Positions 32,394-39,995 of a stretch of 48,927 nt of DNA are shown here, piece by piece (the first letter of the stretch is position 1; the number at the start of each line of letters is the position of its first letter). Source of the DNA: Planctomycetota bacterium (lineage in GTDB: Bacteria; Planctomycetota; UBA1135; UBA2386); contig JAEUHP010000090.1 of the NCBI GenBank assembly GCA_016795295.1, positions 1 through 48,927 on the forward strand, given 5' to 3'. A program made the translations under genes and the position numbers. The notes beneath the pieces were generated by a model. The model saw only the letters and a program-made list of their open reading frames with translations. It made no database searches and was not told the DNA's origin.

Positions 32394-33830
32394 TCACAAC
32401 AACGGCGACCAGAGCGCGCAGAAGCCGTCGACCGCGCGCCAGAACGGCGACTGCGGCAGATCGGCGACGGTGATCCTGCGGAAGCGCGCCGCGCGCTGTT
32501 CGAGCGTGCTGCGGATCTGGGCCACCAGCGGCGCCGCATCGACCACCACCACTCCCAACTCGAAGTTCAAGCTGGCCGAGCGCAGGTCCAGGTTGGCACT
32601 GCCGACCATCACCACGCGGTCGTCGACCAGCAGCAGCTTGCTGTGGCTGTAGTCGTCCACCGTCTCGTGGATCGCGATGCCGCAGTCGAGCATGCGCCGG
32701 TAGTAGCTGCGCTGGGCGTGGTAGAGCACGGCCGCTTCGGTCTTCGGGCCGTTGGTGTGGATGCGTACCCGCACCCCGCGCGCTGCGGCCAACTGCAAGG
32801 CGAACAGCAGCATCGGCGGCGGCACCAGGTAGGGCGAGCACAGCTCGATCGACCGCCTGGCTTCACCGATCGCCTGGATCAAGGCATACCACAGCCCCGA
32901 AACCTCGCGGTCGGGGCCACTGCACACCACGGCCGCTGCAGCCCGCCCCACTGGCGGCGCCGGCACCAGCTCGGGCAACACCTCGTCGGTGGCCGTGTAC
33001 CAGTCCTCGACGAACACCTCGTGCAACCGCGCCACCACCGGCCCACGCACGGCGACCATCGCGTCGAGCCACTGCCGGGCACGCCCCAGACGGTCGGTGA
33101 AGTACTCGTCGCCGACGTTGCGCCCGCCGACGAACGCCACCGCCGCATCGACCACCAGCAACTTGCGGTGGTTGCGCAGGTTCACGGTGAACGGCCGCCG
33201 CTTCCACAGCAAGGGCAGGAAAGCCTCGGCGCGACCGCCGGCAGCCCGCAGTTCCGCCAAATGCGCGGCCTTGAGGCCGAAGCTGCCCAAGGAATCGTAG
33301 AGCAGGCGCACCGCCACCCCGCGGCGCGCCGCCGCAGTGAGCATCGCCAGGAACCGCAGGCCAGCCGGGTCGGGTCGGAAGATGTAGACGACGCAACAGA
33401 CCGAATCGCGCGCCGCCTCGATCGCCGCCGCCGCCGCGCTCAAGAAATCGTCGCCGCCCGGCAACCAATCGACCTCGTTGCCGACCTCGAGGCCGATGCC
33501 GTCACTGCCCAACAGGGCGCGCAGGCCGAAAGACGTCGCGGCAGGGCCGCCGCCAGCTTTCGAACGCCGCTGGCGCAGCTCGGGACCGCGGCCGCGCAAA
33601 CGCTTCAGCCGGCGTAGTTGCAGCCGCCGCGGCAGCAGGTAGTAGAGCAGCAAGCCGAGCCAAGGCGCCAGCAGGATGACCGCCATCCACAGCATGGTGC
33701 TCGCCGGCGACCCGCCACGGACGAGCACGCGGTAGACGAAGACCAGCGCCAGCACTTCGCCGAGTGCCGCGAACAGCACCGCAGCCAACTGCCACGGCGA
33801 ATCGAAGGTCCACAGGACGGCAGTCGGCAT
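32394..33830 (-). CDS. Cardiolipin synthase (PLD family)
   Basis: 478 residues. Two N-terminal membrane helices (about residues 10-33 and 40-63, ending in LLLYYLLPRR) precede two phospholipase-D domains. HKD motif 1 is NHRKLLVVDAAVAFVGGRN near residue 222, and motif 2 is HSKLLLVDDRVVMVGSANLD near 397; both H-x-K-x4-D triads are intact. This layout is that of ClsA-type bacterial cardiolipin synthases, which join two phosphatidylglycerols. The ATG at 33830 leaves a compact N-terminus. It fits with pgsA and pgpA 30 kb away as the last step of the anionic lipid pathway. Confidence 0.92.
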   Translation of the reverse strand: MPTAVLWTFDSPWQLAAVLFAALGEVLALVFVYRVLVRGGSPASTMLWMAVILLAPWLGLLLYYLLPRRLQLRRLKRLRGRGPELRQRRSKAGGGPAATSFGLRALLGSDGIGLEVGNEVDWLPGGDDFLSAAAAAIEAARDSVCCVVYIFRPDPAGLRFLAMLTAAARRGVAVRLLYDSLGSFGLKAAHLAELRAAGGRAEAFLPLLWKRRPFTVNLRNHRKLLVVDAAVAFVGGRNVGDEYFTDRLGRARQWLDAMVAVRGPVVARLHEVFVEDWYTATDEVLPELVPAPPVGRAAAAVVCSGPDREVSGLWYALIQAIGEARRSIELCSPYLVPPPMLLFALQLAAARGVRVRIHTNGPKTEAAVLYHAQRSYYRRMLDCGIAIHETVDDYSHSKLLLVDDRVVMVGSANLDLRSASLNFELGVVVVDAAPLVAQIRSTLEQRAARFRRITVADLPQSPFWRAVDGFCALWSPLL

Positions 33831-33959
33831 GGACGTGCAGCGGGGCCAAGCCCCTGGTCCCAAGCACCGACCACACGTGCCAGCTGCCACGAGTCGGGAC
33901 CCAGAGTCGGAGGACGCGGCTGGCTCGAGACACCGCAGCAGCGCAGGGCCGCCGCGAAG

Positions 33960-34034
33960 TGGAGCCGATGGTGGGACTCGAACCCACGACCTACGCTTTA
34001 CGAAAGCGTTGCTCTACCACTGAGCTACATCGGC
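33960..34034 (-). tRNA. tRNA-Thr (anticodon CGT)
   Basis: Reading the minus strand, GCCGATG (34034-34028) pairs with CATCGGC (33970-33964). The D arm is GCTC...GAGC, the anticodon stem ACGCT/AGCGT encloses loop TTCGTAA (anticodon CGT, codon ACG, threonine), and the T arm is GTGGG TTCGAGT CCCAC. The discriminator is T and CCA is encoded at 33962-33960. It lies downstream of, and on the same strand as, the HEAT-repeat gene. Confidence 0.95.
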
Positions 34035-34203
34035 AGTCGTCGGGGCGAACAGGGTATCGGGCCTGCCGCCGCGGTTCCAGAGGCAAGCTGCGAACCGCCC
34101 CTGGCAGGGTGGTGACAGAGGCAGTCGAACTGGTTGCGACGCCAGCGCGTGCCCACCCTCACGGCGCCCAATCCCCACCCGAACAGCACCTCGTGGGTCA
34201 CCT

Positions 34204-34241
34204 GGAAACGCTGCGGGGCGCCTTCCGGCGCCCCGCAGCGT
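34204..34241 (-). terminator. Intrinsic terminator downstream of the HEAT-repeat gene
   Basis: CGCTGCGGGGCGCC (34209-34222) and GGCGCCCCGCAGCG (34227-34240) pair perfectly around TTCC; one more A-T pair gives a 15-bp stem. On the minus strand it is followed by TTTT then CC. This fits an intrinsic terminator for the HEAT gene, 80 bases past its stop and before tRNA-Thr. Confidence 0.7.
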
Positions 34242-34264
34242 GCGCAGCCCATCGGGGCCGCATG

Positions 34265-34338
34265 CTTCAGGCCTTCAGGCCCTCAGGCCCTCAGCCTTCC
34301 AGCCTTCCAGCCTTCCAGCCTTCAGCCTTCAGCCTTCG
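34265..34338. repeat. Degenerate 7-8-bp tandem array at the HEAT gene 3' end
   Basis: About nine copies of GCCTTCAG-like units (variants GCCCTCAG, GCCTTCCA, GCCTTCA) run from 34265 across the stop codon at 34322 into the last codons (KAEG). It looks like slippage expansion; the stop codon lies inside a unit. Confidence 0.85.
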
Positions 34339-36442
34339 GCGCTTCGCCGCCGGCGGCCGCCACCTTCATCAGCTTGTGGTGCAGCTCCGCGGCCTTCGCC
34401 GGCTCGAGCTTGGCCTTGCCCAGGGCCACCGCGGCGGCCGTGCGCAAACCAACTTCGGCATCGGCTGCGACCGCGCCGAGCAAGCCCTCGAACACCTCGG
34501 GGGTGCAAGCCGCGCCGCGCGCCATGATGCCGCCGAGCGCTTCGGCAGCCGCCTTCTTCACCTCGGCGCTACCGCCCTTGAGGGCGGCCAGCAAGGCATC
34601 GAACTGCGCTGCCGTGCCGCTGTGGCCCAGAGCGCGGGCGGCCGGGACGGCCACCGCGTCACCGCGGTTCAGCTGCTTGGCGAGGCTGTCGACGGCGGAG
34701 TCGATCTTGGCCTTCTTCGCCGCGAGGGCGAGGAGCGATTCGCTCGCCGCCTTGGCGAACGCTTCGGCGCGCTCGCCGCCGGCGCTGGCGACACCGTCCA
34801 GCACGCGGTTGACCTCGGCGATCAGCGCTTCACCACCCAGCGGCGCCTGCACGGCACCATGGATCGAATCGCCGAACCGGGTCTTGGCAGCCTCGACGTC
34901 GCGAGCGATCACGACCACCTTGGTGTTGGCGAAGCGGCTGTCCTTCTTCAGGTTGCCGATCACCACTTCCGGCATCGCGTCGGGCAGCACTTCGTTGAGC
35001 ACCACCACGTCGACCTGCGGGCTCTTCAGCAGGGCGCCGAGGCCGCTGACCGCGCTCGCGTCACGAGCCACGGCGTTGCCGCGCACGCTGCTCGCCGCCA
35101 CCACCGCGACGCGGGTGTCTTGCGACGGATCGATCACGTGGATCGTGCGCACATGCTCTTCGGCGACGGCCTCGGCGAGCACGGCCACCACCTTGTCCTG
35201 GGCCGGCAGGTTGACACCACCAGTCGCCTGCACCAGCGCCGCCGCGGCGGCGTATTGCACCCGCTTGTCGGTGCTGTCCAGCGCCTTGACCAGGGAGCTC
35301 TGGCCGACGGTGTCGGAGCTCTCGGCCGAAGCGAGCGCCGCGATCGAACCCAGCGCGACCGGCGCCATGCCGTCCTGGATGCCGAGGTCGAGGGCCGCGC
35401 GCAGCGCCGGCAGGCCAGTGGCCAGTGCGGCGATGTGCAGGTCGGCGACCACGGGTTCGAGCGCCTTCAGCGACTCGTCACCGGACTTGCTGATGAGGTT
35501 CGCCTGGGCGAGGTTGGCCGCGGCCAACGCGGTGGCAGCTTCGACGCTCTGGGGCGCGATCGCCACGGCGTCAGCAGCGCACGACTTGGCCAGCTCGGCC
35601 GGGTAGAGCACCGGGGCCACGTCCATGGCCACCAGCTTCTCGTCCACCAGGTGCCAGACCACGTCGCTGTGGCCGCCCGGAGGCACGATGCCCTTCAGGT
35701 AGTTGCGCGCCTGGCGCACCAGGAGTTCGGCGGCGCCGCCGGCCGGCTTGGCCACGCCCTTCTTGGCCAGGAACCGCTGCGCGATCGACGCGATGCCGAC
35801 GCGCGCATCCCCGGCGAGGTGGGCCATCGCCGGGATCGCCCGGTCGTCGCCGATCTGCGCCAGGGCGGCGGCGGCGTTCTGCACCACCAGCTCCTTGCTG
35901 CTCTTCAGGGCCTCGATCAGCGGCAGCACCGCGGCGCCGTGCAGTTCGCTCAGCGCGTAGATGGCCAGGATCTGGCGGGGCGAGTCGTCGGCGTTGCCCA
36001 GGCTCTCGAGCAGGGCCGGCACGGCGAACTCACCGTGCTTGGCGACCAGCGCGTTGAGCGCCGTGCGGCGCGCAGCGAACTCGCTGTCCGGCGAGAGCGC
36101 CTGGCCGACCAGGTCGCGGATCGCCGCGTCGTCGCGGGACCGCTCGCGGCGCTCGACCTTGGCGCGCTCGAGGATCGTCATCGCGATCTTGCGGATCTCG
36201 TCGTCCTTCTCGCTCAGCAGCATCAGATACTCGTCCTGCTCGACGGACTGGTACATCGCCAGTGCGTCCGCATTCGACGGGTCGGCGGTCAGGATCTCCC
36301 GCAGCTTGGCCTTGGCCTCGTCCTGCTTGCCGAACCGCAGCAACTGAACAGCTTCCTTGAGCGGTTCCTGCGCCATGACGGCGCCACCGACGACGGCTGC
36401 AACAGCGGCCGCCAGGAGAGAGTGGATGAACGAGCGGGCCAT
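34322..36442 (-). CDS. Exported HEAT-repeat protein with an embedded receiver-like domain
   Basis: 706 residues with a signal peptide (SFIHSLLAAAVAAVVGGAVMAQ). A short TPR-like start (AKAKLREILTADPSNADALAMY) leads into HEAT repeats at ~110-240 and ~350-425 (for example VVQNAAAALAQIGDDRAIPAMA). Residues ~430-545 look like a CheY fold without the key acids: TIHVIDPSQDTRV, VVVLNEVLPDAMPEVV (Asn at the phospho-acceptor), KVVVIARD and GAVQAPLGGEALI. More HEAT-type helices follow to the end (~590-690). It probably scaffolds protein contacts in the periplasm; the export signal on a receiver-like fold is unusual. It is divergent from an NtrC-type regulator. Confidence 0.82.
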   Translation of the reverse strand: MARSFIHSLLAAAVAAVVGGAVMAQEPLKEAVQLLRFGKQDEAKAKLREILTADPSNADALAMYQSVEQDEYLMLLSEKDDEIRKIAMTILERAKVERRERSRDDAAIRDLVGQALSPDSEFAARRTALNALVAKHGEFAVPALLESLGNADDSPRQILAIYALSELHGAAVLPLIEALKSSKELVVQNAAAALAQIGDDRAIPAMAHLAGDARVGIASIAQRFLAKKGVAKPAGGAAELLVRQARNYLKGIVPPGGHSDVVWHLVDEKLVAMDVAPVLYPAELAKSCAADAVAIAPQSVEAATALAAANLAQANLISKSGDESLKALEPVVADLHIAALATGLPALRAALDLGIQDGMAPVALGSIAALASAESSDTVGQSSLVKALDSTDKRVQYAAAAALVQATGGVNLPAQDKVVAVLAEAVAEEHVRTIHVIDPSQDTRVAVVAASSVRGNAVARDASAVSGLGALLKSPQVDVVVLNEVLPDAMPEVVIGNLKKDSRFANTKVVVIARDVEAAKTRFGDSIHGAVQAPLGGEALIAEVNRVLDGVASAGGERAEAFAKAASESLLALAAKKAKIDSAVDSLAKQLNRGDAVAVPAARALGHSGTAAQFDALLAALKGGSAEVKKAAAEALGGIMARGAACTPEVFEGLLGAVAADAEVGLRTAAAVALGKAKLEPAKAAELHHKLMKVAAAGGEAPKAEG

Positions 36443-36802
36443 GAAACTGGACTCCTTGGATCGCGAGGGCGTTTGGGGTCTGTAGGGAGGGCGTCGAAAC
36501 CGAACCGCGCTGCACCGGGGGCGTTGGGACGAACTGGCGCAGGAACACCGGCTGACCCGAAGGGCAACCGGGGAGGCGAATCCTATGTTCCAGCGCCCGA
36601 CCGTCAAGGGTGACGGCCCGGCAGCAGGCATTCGGCGGAAGGATACCCGGCCCAGCGCGCCTGCTGCGGCCCTCCCATCCACCCCTGGACAGCCCCCCGA
36701 TGGCACCGGACGAACCCCCGCAGAATTTTTTCGCAGGCCCCGGGGGAAGCTGGGCTCTGGACCCGCTGCGGCGGATCCGAACTGGCGCTAGCCTGGGCCG
36801 CA
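36443..36802. other. Divergent intergenic region between HEAT protein and sigma54 activator
   Basis: 360 bases with no gene I can support. It holds the minus-strand promoter at 36580-36607 and an AATTTTTT tract near 36723. I looked for a -24/-12 sigma54 promoter; TGGCAC occurs near 36699, but no TTGC follows at the right distance. Confidence 0.6.
36580..36607 (-). promoter_or_regulatory. Candidate sigma70-type promoter of the HEAT-repeat gene
   Basis: On the minus strand TTGACG (36607-36602), a 16-base spacer, then TAGGAT (36585-36580). The leader to the ATG at 36442 would be about 130 bases. It is the strongest promoter match seen in the window. Confidence 0.55.
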
Positions 36803-38176
36803 ATGCCCGGCTCTGGACCGATCCTGATCGTCGACGACCATCGCGCGGTGCGCGAAGAGCTCGCTTTCGCCCTGCAATACGACGGCTGGCAGACCCTGGA
36901 AGCGGGCGACGGCCCCGGCGCCCTGGAGCTGGCCCAGCGCCACCCCGAGGTCGCCCTGGTCCTGCTGGACGTCAAGCTGCCTGGGCTGGACGGCTTGGAG
37001 GTCCTGCCGCGCCTGCTCGAACTGCGCCCCGGCCTTCCGGTGGTGATGATCTCGGGCCACGGTGACCTCGACACCGCGATCCTGGCGGTCAAGAAGGGCG
37101 CCTACGACTTCCTGCAGAAGCCGTTCGCCAACGACCGCGTACTGCTGTCGATCAAGAACGCGTTGGCCTCCGCCGCTCTGCACCGGGAGAACACCGACCT
37201 GCGCGCCGCCCTGGCCGCCGACCACGAACTGCGCGGCCAGAGCCCGGCGATCGCCGCCGTGCGCAGCCTGATCGCCAAGGTCGCCCCGACCGACGCCGCC
37301 GTGCTGGTCACCGGCGAGAACGGCACCGGCAAGGAACTGGTCGCCCGACAACTGCACGCGCAGAGCCGCCGGCAGCGCGGGCCGTTCGTCGCGCTGAACT
37401 GCGCCGCCCTGCCGGCCGACCTGGTCGAGAGCGAGTTGTTCGGCCACACCCAGGGGGCCTTCACGGGCGCCACCAGCGCCCGCGAAGGCGCCTTCGAACA
37501 AGCCCACGGCGGCACCTTGTTCCTCGACGAAGTCGGCGACATGCCGCTGCCGATCCAGGCCAAGTTGCTGCGGGCACTGCAGGAGCGGACCGTGCAACGG
37601 CTCGGCGCCGCCAAGCCGATCGAGGTCGACGTGCGGATCGTGGCAGCCACCAACCAGGATCTGGTGGCGATGGTGGCAGGCAAGGCGTTCCGCGAGGACC
37701 TGTACTACCGGCTGCTGGTGGTGCACCTGGCGCTGCCGGCACTGCGCGACCGCCCAGGGGACGCGGCCTTCCTGGCCCAGCACTTCCTGGTGCAGGCCTG
37801 CACCCGCCACCGCCTGCCGAAGCGCACCCTCGCGGCCGAGGCCGTCGATTGGCTCGCAGCGCAGAGCTGGCCCGGCAACGTGCGGCAGCTGCGCAACGTG
37901 GTCGAAGCTGCGGCGATCCTGGCCGAGGGGCCGCAGGTGGCCGCGGCCGATCTGCGCCAGGCAGCGGCACCGGCCGGCGGCCAGGGTGCCGGGGCGAGCG
38001 GCGGCACGGATTGGTTCGCCTTCGACAAACTCGAGGACTTCCAGGCGGCGAGCGAGAAGGAATTCCTGCGCCGCAAGCTGATGGAGAACCACGGCAACAT
38101 CAAGCGCACCGCAGAGCGCATCGACCTGCAGCGCAGCAACCTCTACAAGAAGCTGGAGCGCTACGGATTGAAGTGA
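36803..38176 (+). CDS. Sigma54-dependent response regulator (NtrC family)
   Basis: 457 residues. Receiver domain ~1-120: ILIVDDHRAVREEL, phospho-acceptor Asp in LVLLDVKLPGLDG near residue 57, and Lys in FLQKPFAND. AAA+ domain ~145-380: Walker A GENGTGKE near 170, the sigma54-contacting GAFTGA loop near 217, and Walker B GGTLFLDEVGDMP. The C-terminal Fis-type helix-turn-helix is GNIKRTAERIDLQRSNLYKKLERYGLK. It should activate RpoN promoters when phosphorylated. No histidine kinase is in the window, so it is an orphan here. Its 3' end overlaps the convergent ribbon-helix-helix gene by 16 bases. Confidence 0.96.
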   Translation: MPGSGPILIVDDHRAVREELAFALQYDGWQTLEAGDGPGALELAQRHPEVALVLLDVKLPGLDGLEVLPRLLELRPGLPVVMISGHGDLDTAILAVKKGAYDFLQKPFANDRVLLSIKNALASAALHRENTDLRAALAADHELRGQSPAIAAVRSLIAKVAPTDAAVLVTGENGTGKELVARQLHAQSRRQRGPFVALNCAALPADLVESELFGHTQGAFTGATSAREGAFEQAHGGTLFLDEVGDMPLPIQAKLLRALQERTVQRLGAAKPIEVDVRIVAATNQDLVAMVAGKAFREDLYYRLLVVHLALPALRDRPGDAAFLAQHFLVQACTRHRLPKRTLAAEAVDWLAAQSWPGNVRQLRNVVEAAAILAEGPQVAAADLRQAAAPAGGQGAGASGGTDWFAFDKLEDFQAASEKEFLRRKLMENHGNIKRTAERIDLQRSNLYKKLERYGLK

Positions 38177-38418
38177 CCGCGGCGGCGGCGCCCGCGGTGC
38201 TCGGAGTCGTCGGCCTCGGCCGTGTCAGTCGCCGCGGCGGGGGCGGGCAGCGGCTCGTCGTTCTCGTCCAAGCCGAGGTACAGGCGCAGCGCCGCGCGCA
38301 CCACACCACCCGCGGAGTCGTGGCGGCCGTTCTTGACCTCGGCGTAGACGGCCTGAGCCAGCGCGAACGGGACGTTGGCGCTGATCGCGGTGCCGCGTTT
38401 GGTCTTGTCGATCGCCAT
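38161..38418 (-). CDS. Small ribbon-helix-helix (CopG/ParD-like) protein
   Basis: 85 residues. AISANVPFALAQAVYAEVKNGRHDSAGGVVRAALRLYLGL fits a ribbon-helix-helix DNA-binding fold like CopG or ParD antitoxins (beta strand, then two helices). The C-terminal third is acidic then basic (DENDEPLP... then GRRRRG). No toxin-like partner follows; the next gene on this strand upstream is a membrane protein 47 bases away, so a stand-alone regulator is likelier than an antitoxin. Its 3' end overlaps the NtrC-type gene. Confidence 0.7.
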   Translation of the reverse strand: MAIDKTKRGTAISANVPFALAQAVYAEVKNGRHDSAGGVVRAALRLYLGLDENDEPLPAPAAATDTAEADDSEHRGRRRRGHFNP

Positions 38419-38465
38419 GCGGCGAAAACATACCCGCGGCAGCCCTGCGGCGCTCGCTCCGGCTT

Positions 38466-38981
38466 TCAGCCCCCCGCCCGGCGCGCGGCGCGGCGCTGCC
38501 GCCGCACCCGCAGCGCGGCGACCAAAGCGCCGCCCATGCCGCCGCCGAACGCCACGAACGCCGCCGCCAGAACCACCCACACCTCGCCTTCACCACCGCG
38601 CAACCGGGCGAAAAACTCGTCGACCATCGCCGGCGACAGTTCGTTGCGCAGCAGTTCCTCGCGCCACGGCTCGGTCTGGTCGACCGAGATCGTGAAGCCC
38701 TGCCAGAGCGTGCCGATCGCCAGCGCCAGGATGCCCGCACCGACCGCTGTGAAGCCCGCCGCGAAGCCGGTGCGCAGCGACGGCTCCGCTTCGCGGCGCA
38801 GCACGAGCCACGCCGGCAAGACGCCGCACAGCACACCCGTGACCCCGAACGACGCCGGCAGCGAGACCCACAACAGATGCTCGTGCAGCACCGGCAGGTG
38901 CAGCAGCACGGTGCACAGAACTCCCAGCACCAGCGGCCAGCGCCAGGACGGCAACGGAGCAGGGAGGGCTGGCGGGGTCAT
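38466..38981 (-). CDS. Membrane protein of unknown function
   Basis: 171 residues with about four hydrophobic helices: WPLVLGVLCTVLLHLPVL, FGVTGVLCGVLPAWLVL, GFAAGFTAVGAGILALAIG and VVLAAAFVAFGGGMGGALVAAL. Between the third and fourth is an amphipathic segment (EPWREELLRNELSPAMVDEFF). The tail is very basic (RVRRQRRAARRAGG). The layout resembles DUF4199-type proteins, but I am not sure. The start overlaps the stop of the DUF2752 gene (ATGA). Confidence 0.75.
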   Translation of the reverse strand: MTPPALPAPLPSWRWPLVLGVLCTVLLHLPVLHEHLLWVSLPASFGVTGVLCGVLPAWLVLRREAEPSLRTGFAAGFTAVGAGILALAIGTLWQGFTISVDQTEPWREELLRNELSPAMVDEFFARLRGGEGEVWVVLAAAFVAFGGGMGGALVAALRVRRQRRAARRAGG

Positions 38982-39448
38982 CGGGCGAACGTGCCCCACT
39001 TGTAGCACCAGGCGAGCAGCAGCAGAACGATGCCCAGCACGAACAGGCGAGCGCGCGGCAGGTGCAGCCAGAAATCGACGAACGAACGGCCGCGCAACAG
39101 GCTCCACCCGGCCGCTCCGCCGAGCAGCAGACCCGCCGCGGCCACCAGCGCGCCGAACGGCTGCACTTGCAGCGCGCGCAGGGGTTCGCCGTGCACCAGG
39201 TGGCAAGCCGCCGTGGTGCACCCACACAGCGGGCACGGCCCACCGTGGGTCACCGGCCACGAACACGGGTCGAGCCCGAGCTGCACGTGGGTGTCGTAGC
39301 CGCGGCCGTCGGGCGCCACCGCGCGCAGCCACACCACCACCGCCACCGCCACGGCGGCCACCAGCGCGGCCACCAGCGCATCGAGCCACGCCGCCACCGG
39401 CCCCTCGGAGCGGGGGATCCAGCGTGGCACGGCGACGGGCGGCGGCAT
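38978..39448 (-). CDS. DUF2752 domain membrane protein
   Basis: 156 residues. The diagnostic stretch CPLCGCTTAACHLVHGEPLRALQVQPFG lies near residues 72-99 and matches the DUF2752 pattern (CPxCGxT..., helix, NP/QPFG). One hydrophobic helix precedes it, two follow. The Cys pairs could bind metal or form a disulfide; the family role is unknown. It is the third gene of a minus-strand run starting with folC and is coupled to the next membrane protein. Confidence 0.85.
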   Translation of the reverse strand: MPPPVAVPRWIPRSEGPVAAWLDALVAALVAAVAVAVVVWLRAVAPDGRGYDTHVQLGLDPCSWPVTHGGPCPLCGCTTAACHLVHGEPLRALQVQPFGALVAAAGLLLGGAAGWSLLRGRSFVDFWLHLPRARLFVLGIVLLLLAWCYKWGTFAR

Positions 39449-39458
39449 GCCGCCCAGT

Positions 39459-39995
39459 TCAGCGGAAATCGTAGACGTACGCCATGCGATCTTTGCGCAC
39501 GATCGCGTACTCGAGCCCGCGCAGCACCGCGAGGTCCGGATGCTGCAGGTCGAGCCCGCGCAACTCCGGCTGGTCCATGATGAAGAACTTGCGGCCGGTC
39601 AGCGGCTGCGACTCGTAGGCGCCCGGCTCGATCCGGCCCGCCAACTCGAACTGCACCGGACCGTTGTAGAAGGCGCGAATGCGCGAGCTCTTCACGGCCC
39701 CCGCACCCAGCTTCTGCATGCCGGCATCACCAGCGACCTCGATCAACTCGTGGGCGAACAGCACTTCGCGCAGGGCCACCATCACGGTCGGAGTGCGGAT
39801 CACTTCGCCGCTGCGCAGGGCGACCAGAGTCGCGTCGTGCACCGGCAGGAACGCGCGGCTCCAGTCTTCGAGCAGGCTGGACAGCCGCTTGGCCTTGTTC
39901 GGCAACCGGCCCTTGATCAGGAACACGTCGGTGAGGAACAGATCCTCGACGAAGGCCGGGGCGGCAGTCCTGCCGTCGGGTTGAGGTTGGTTCAT
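39459..39995 (-). CDS. Conserved-looking protein of unknown function
   Basis: 178 residues, soluble, mostly beta with regular charge spacing: FVEDLFLTDVFLIKGRLPNKAKRLSSLLEDW, FLPVHDATLVALRSGEVIRTPTVMV, then RAFYNGPVQFELAGRIEPGAYE and FFIMDQPELRGLDLQHPDLAVLRGLEYAIVRKDRMAYVYDF. I do not recognise a named family with certainty; it may be one of the DUFs restricted to Planctomycetota. The ATG overlaps the folC stop (ATGA), and DUF2752 follows after 10 bases, so it is in one operon. Confidence 0.75.
   Translation of the reverse strand: MNQPQPDGRTAAPAFVEDLFLTDVFLIKGRLPNKAKRLSSLLEDWSRAFLPVHDATLVALRSGEVIRTPTVMVALREVLFAHELIEVAGDAGMQKLGAGAVKSSRIRAFYNGPVQFELAGRIEPGAYESQPLTGRKFFIMDQPELRGLDLQHPDLAVLRGLEYAIVRKDRMAYVYDFR

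Noticed and set aside
36690..36720. A sigma54 (-24/-12) promoter before the NtrC-type gene
   Set aside because: TGGCAC is present but the TTGC element is missing at the required distance.
38161..38418. A toxin-antitoxin pair with the ribbon-helix-helix protein as antitoxin
   Set aside because: No toxin-like partner (RelE, ParE, PemK or PIN) is on either side; the neighbours are a membrane protein and an NtrC-type regulator.
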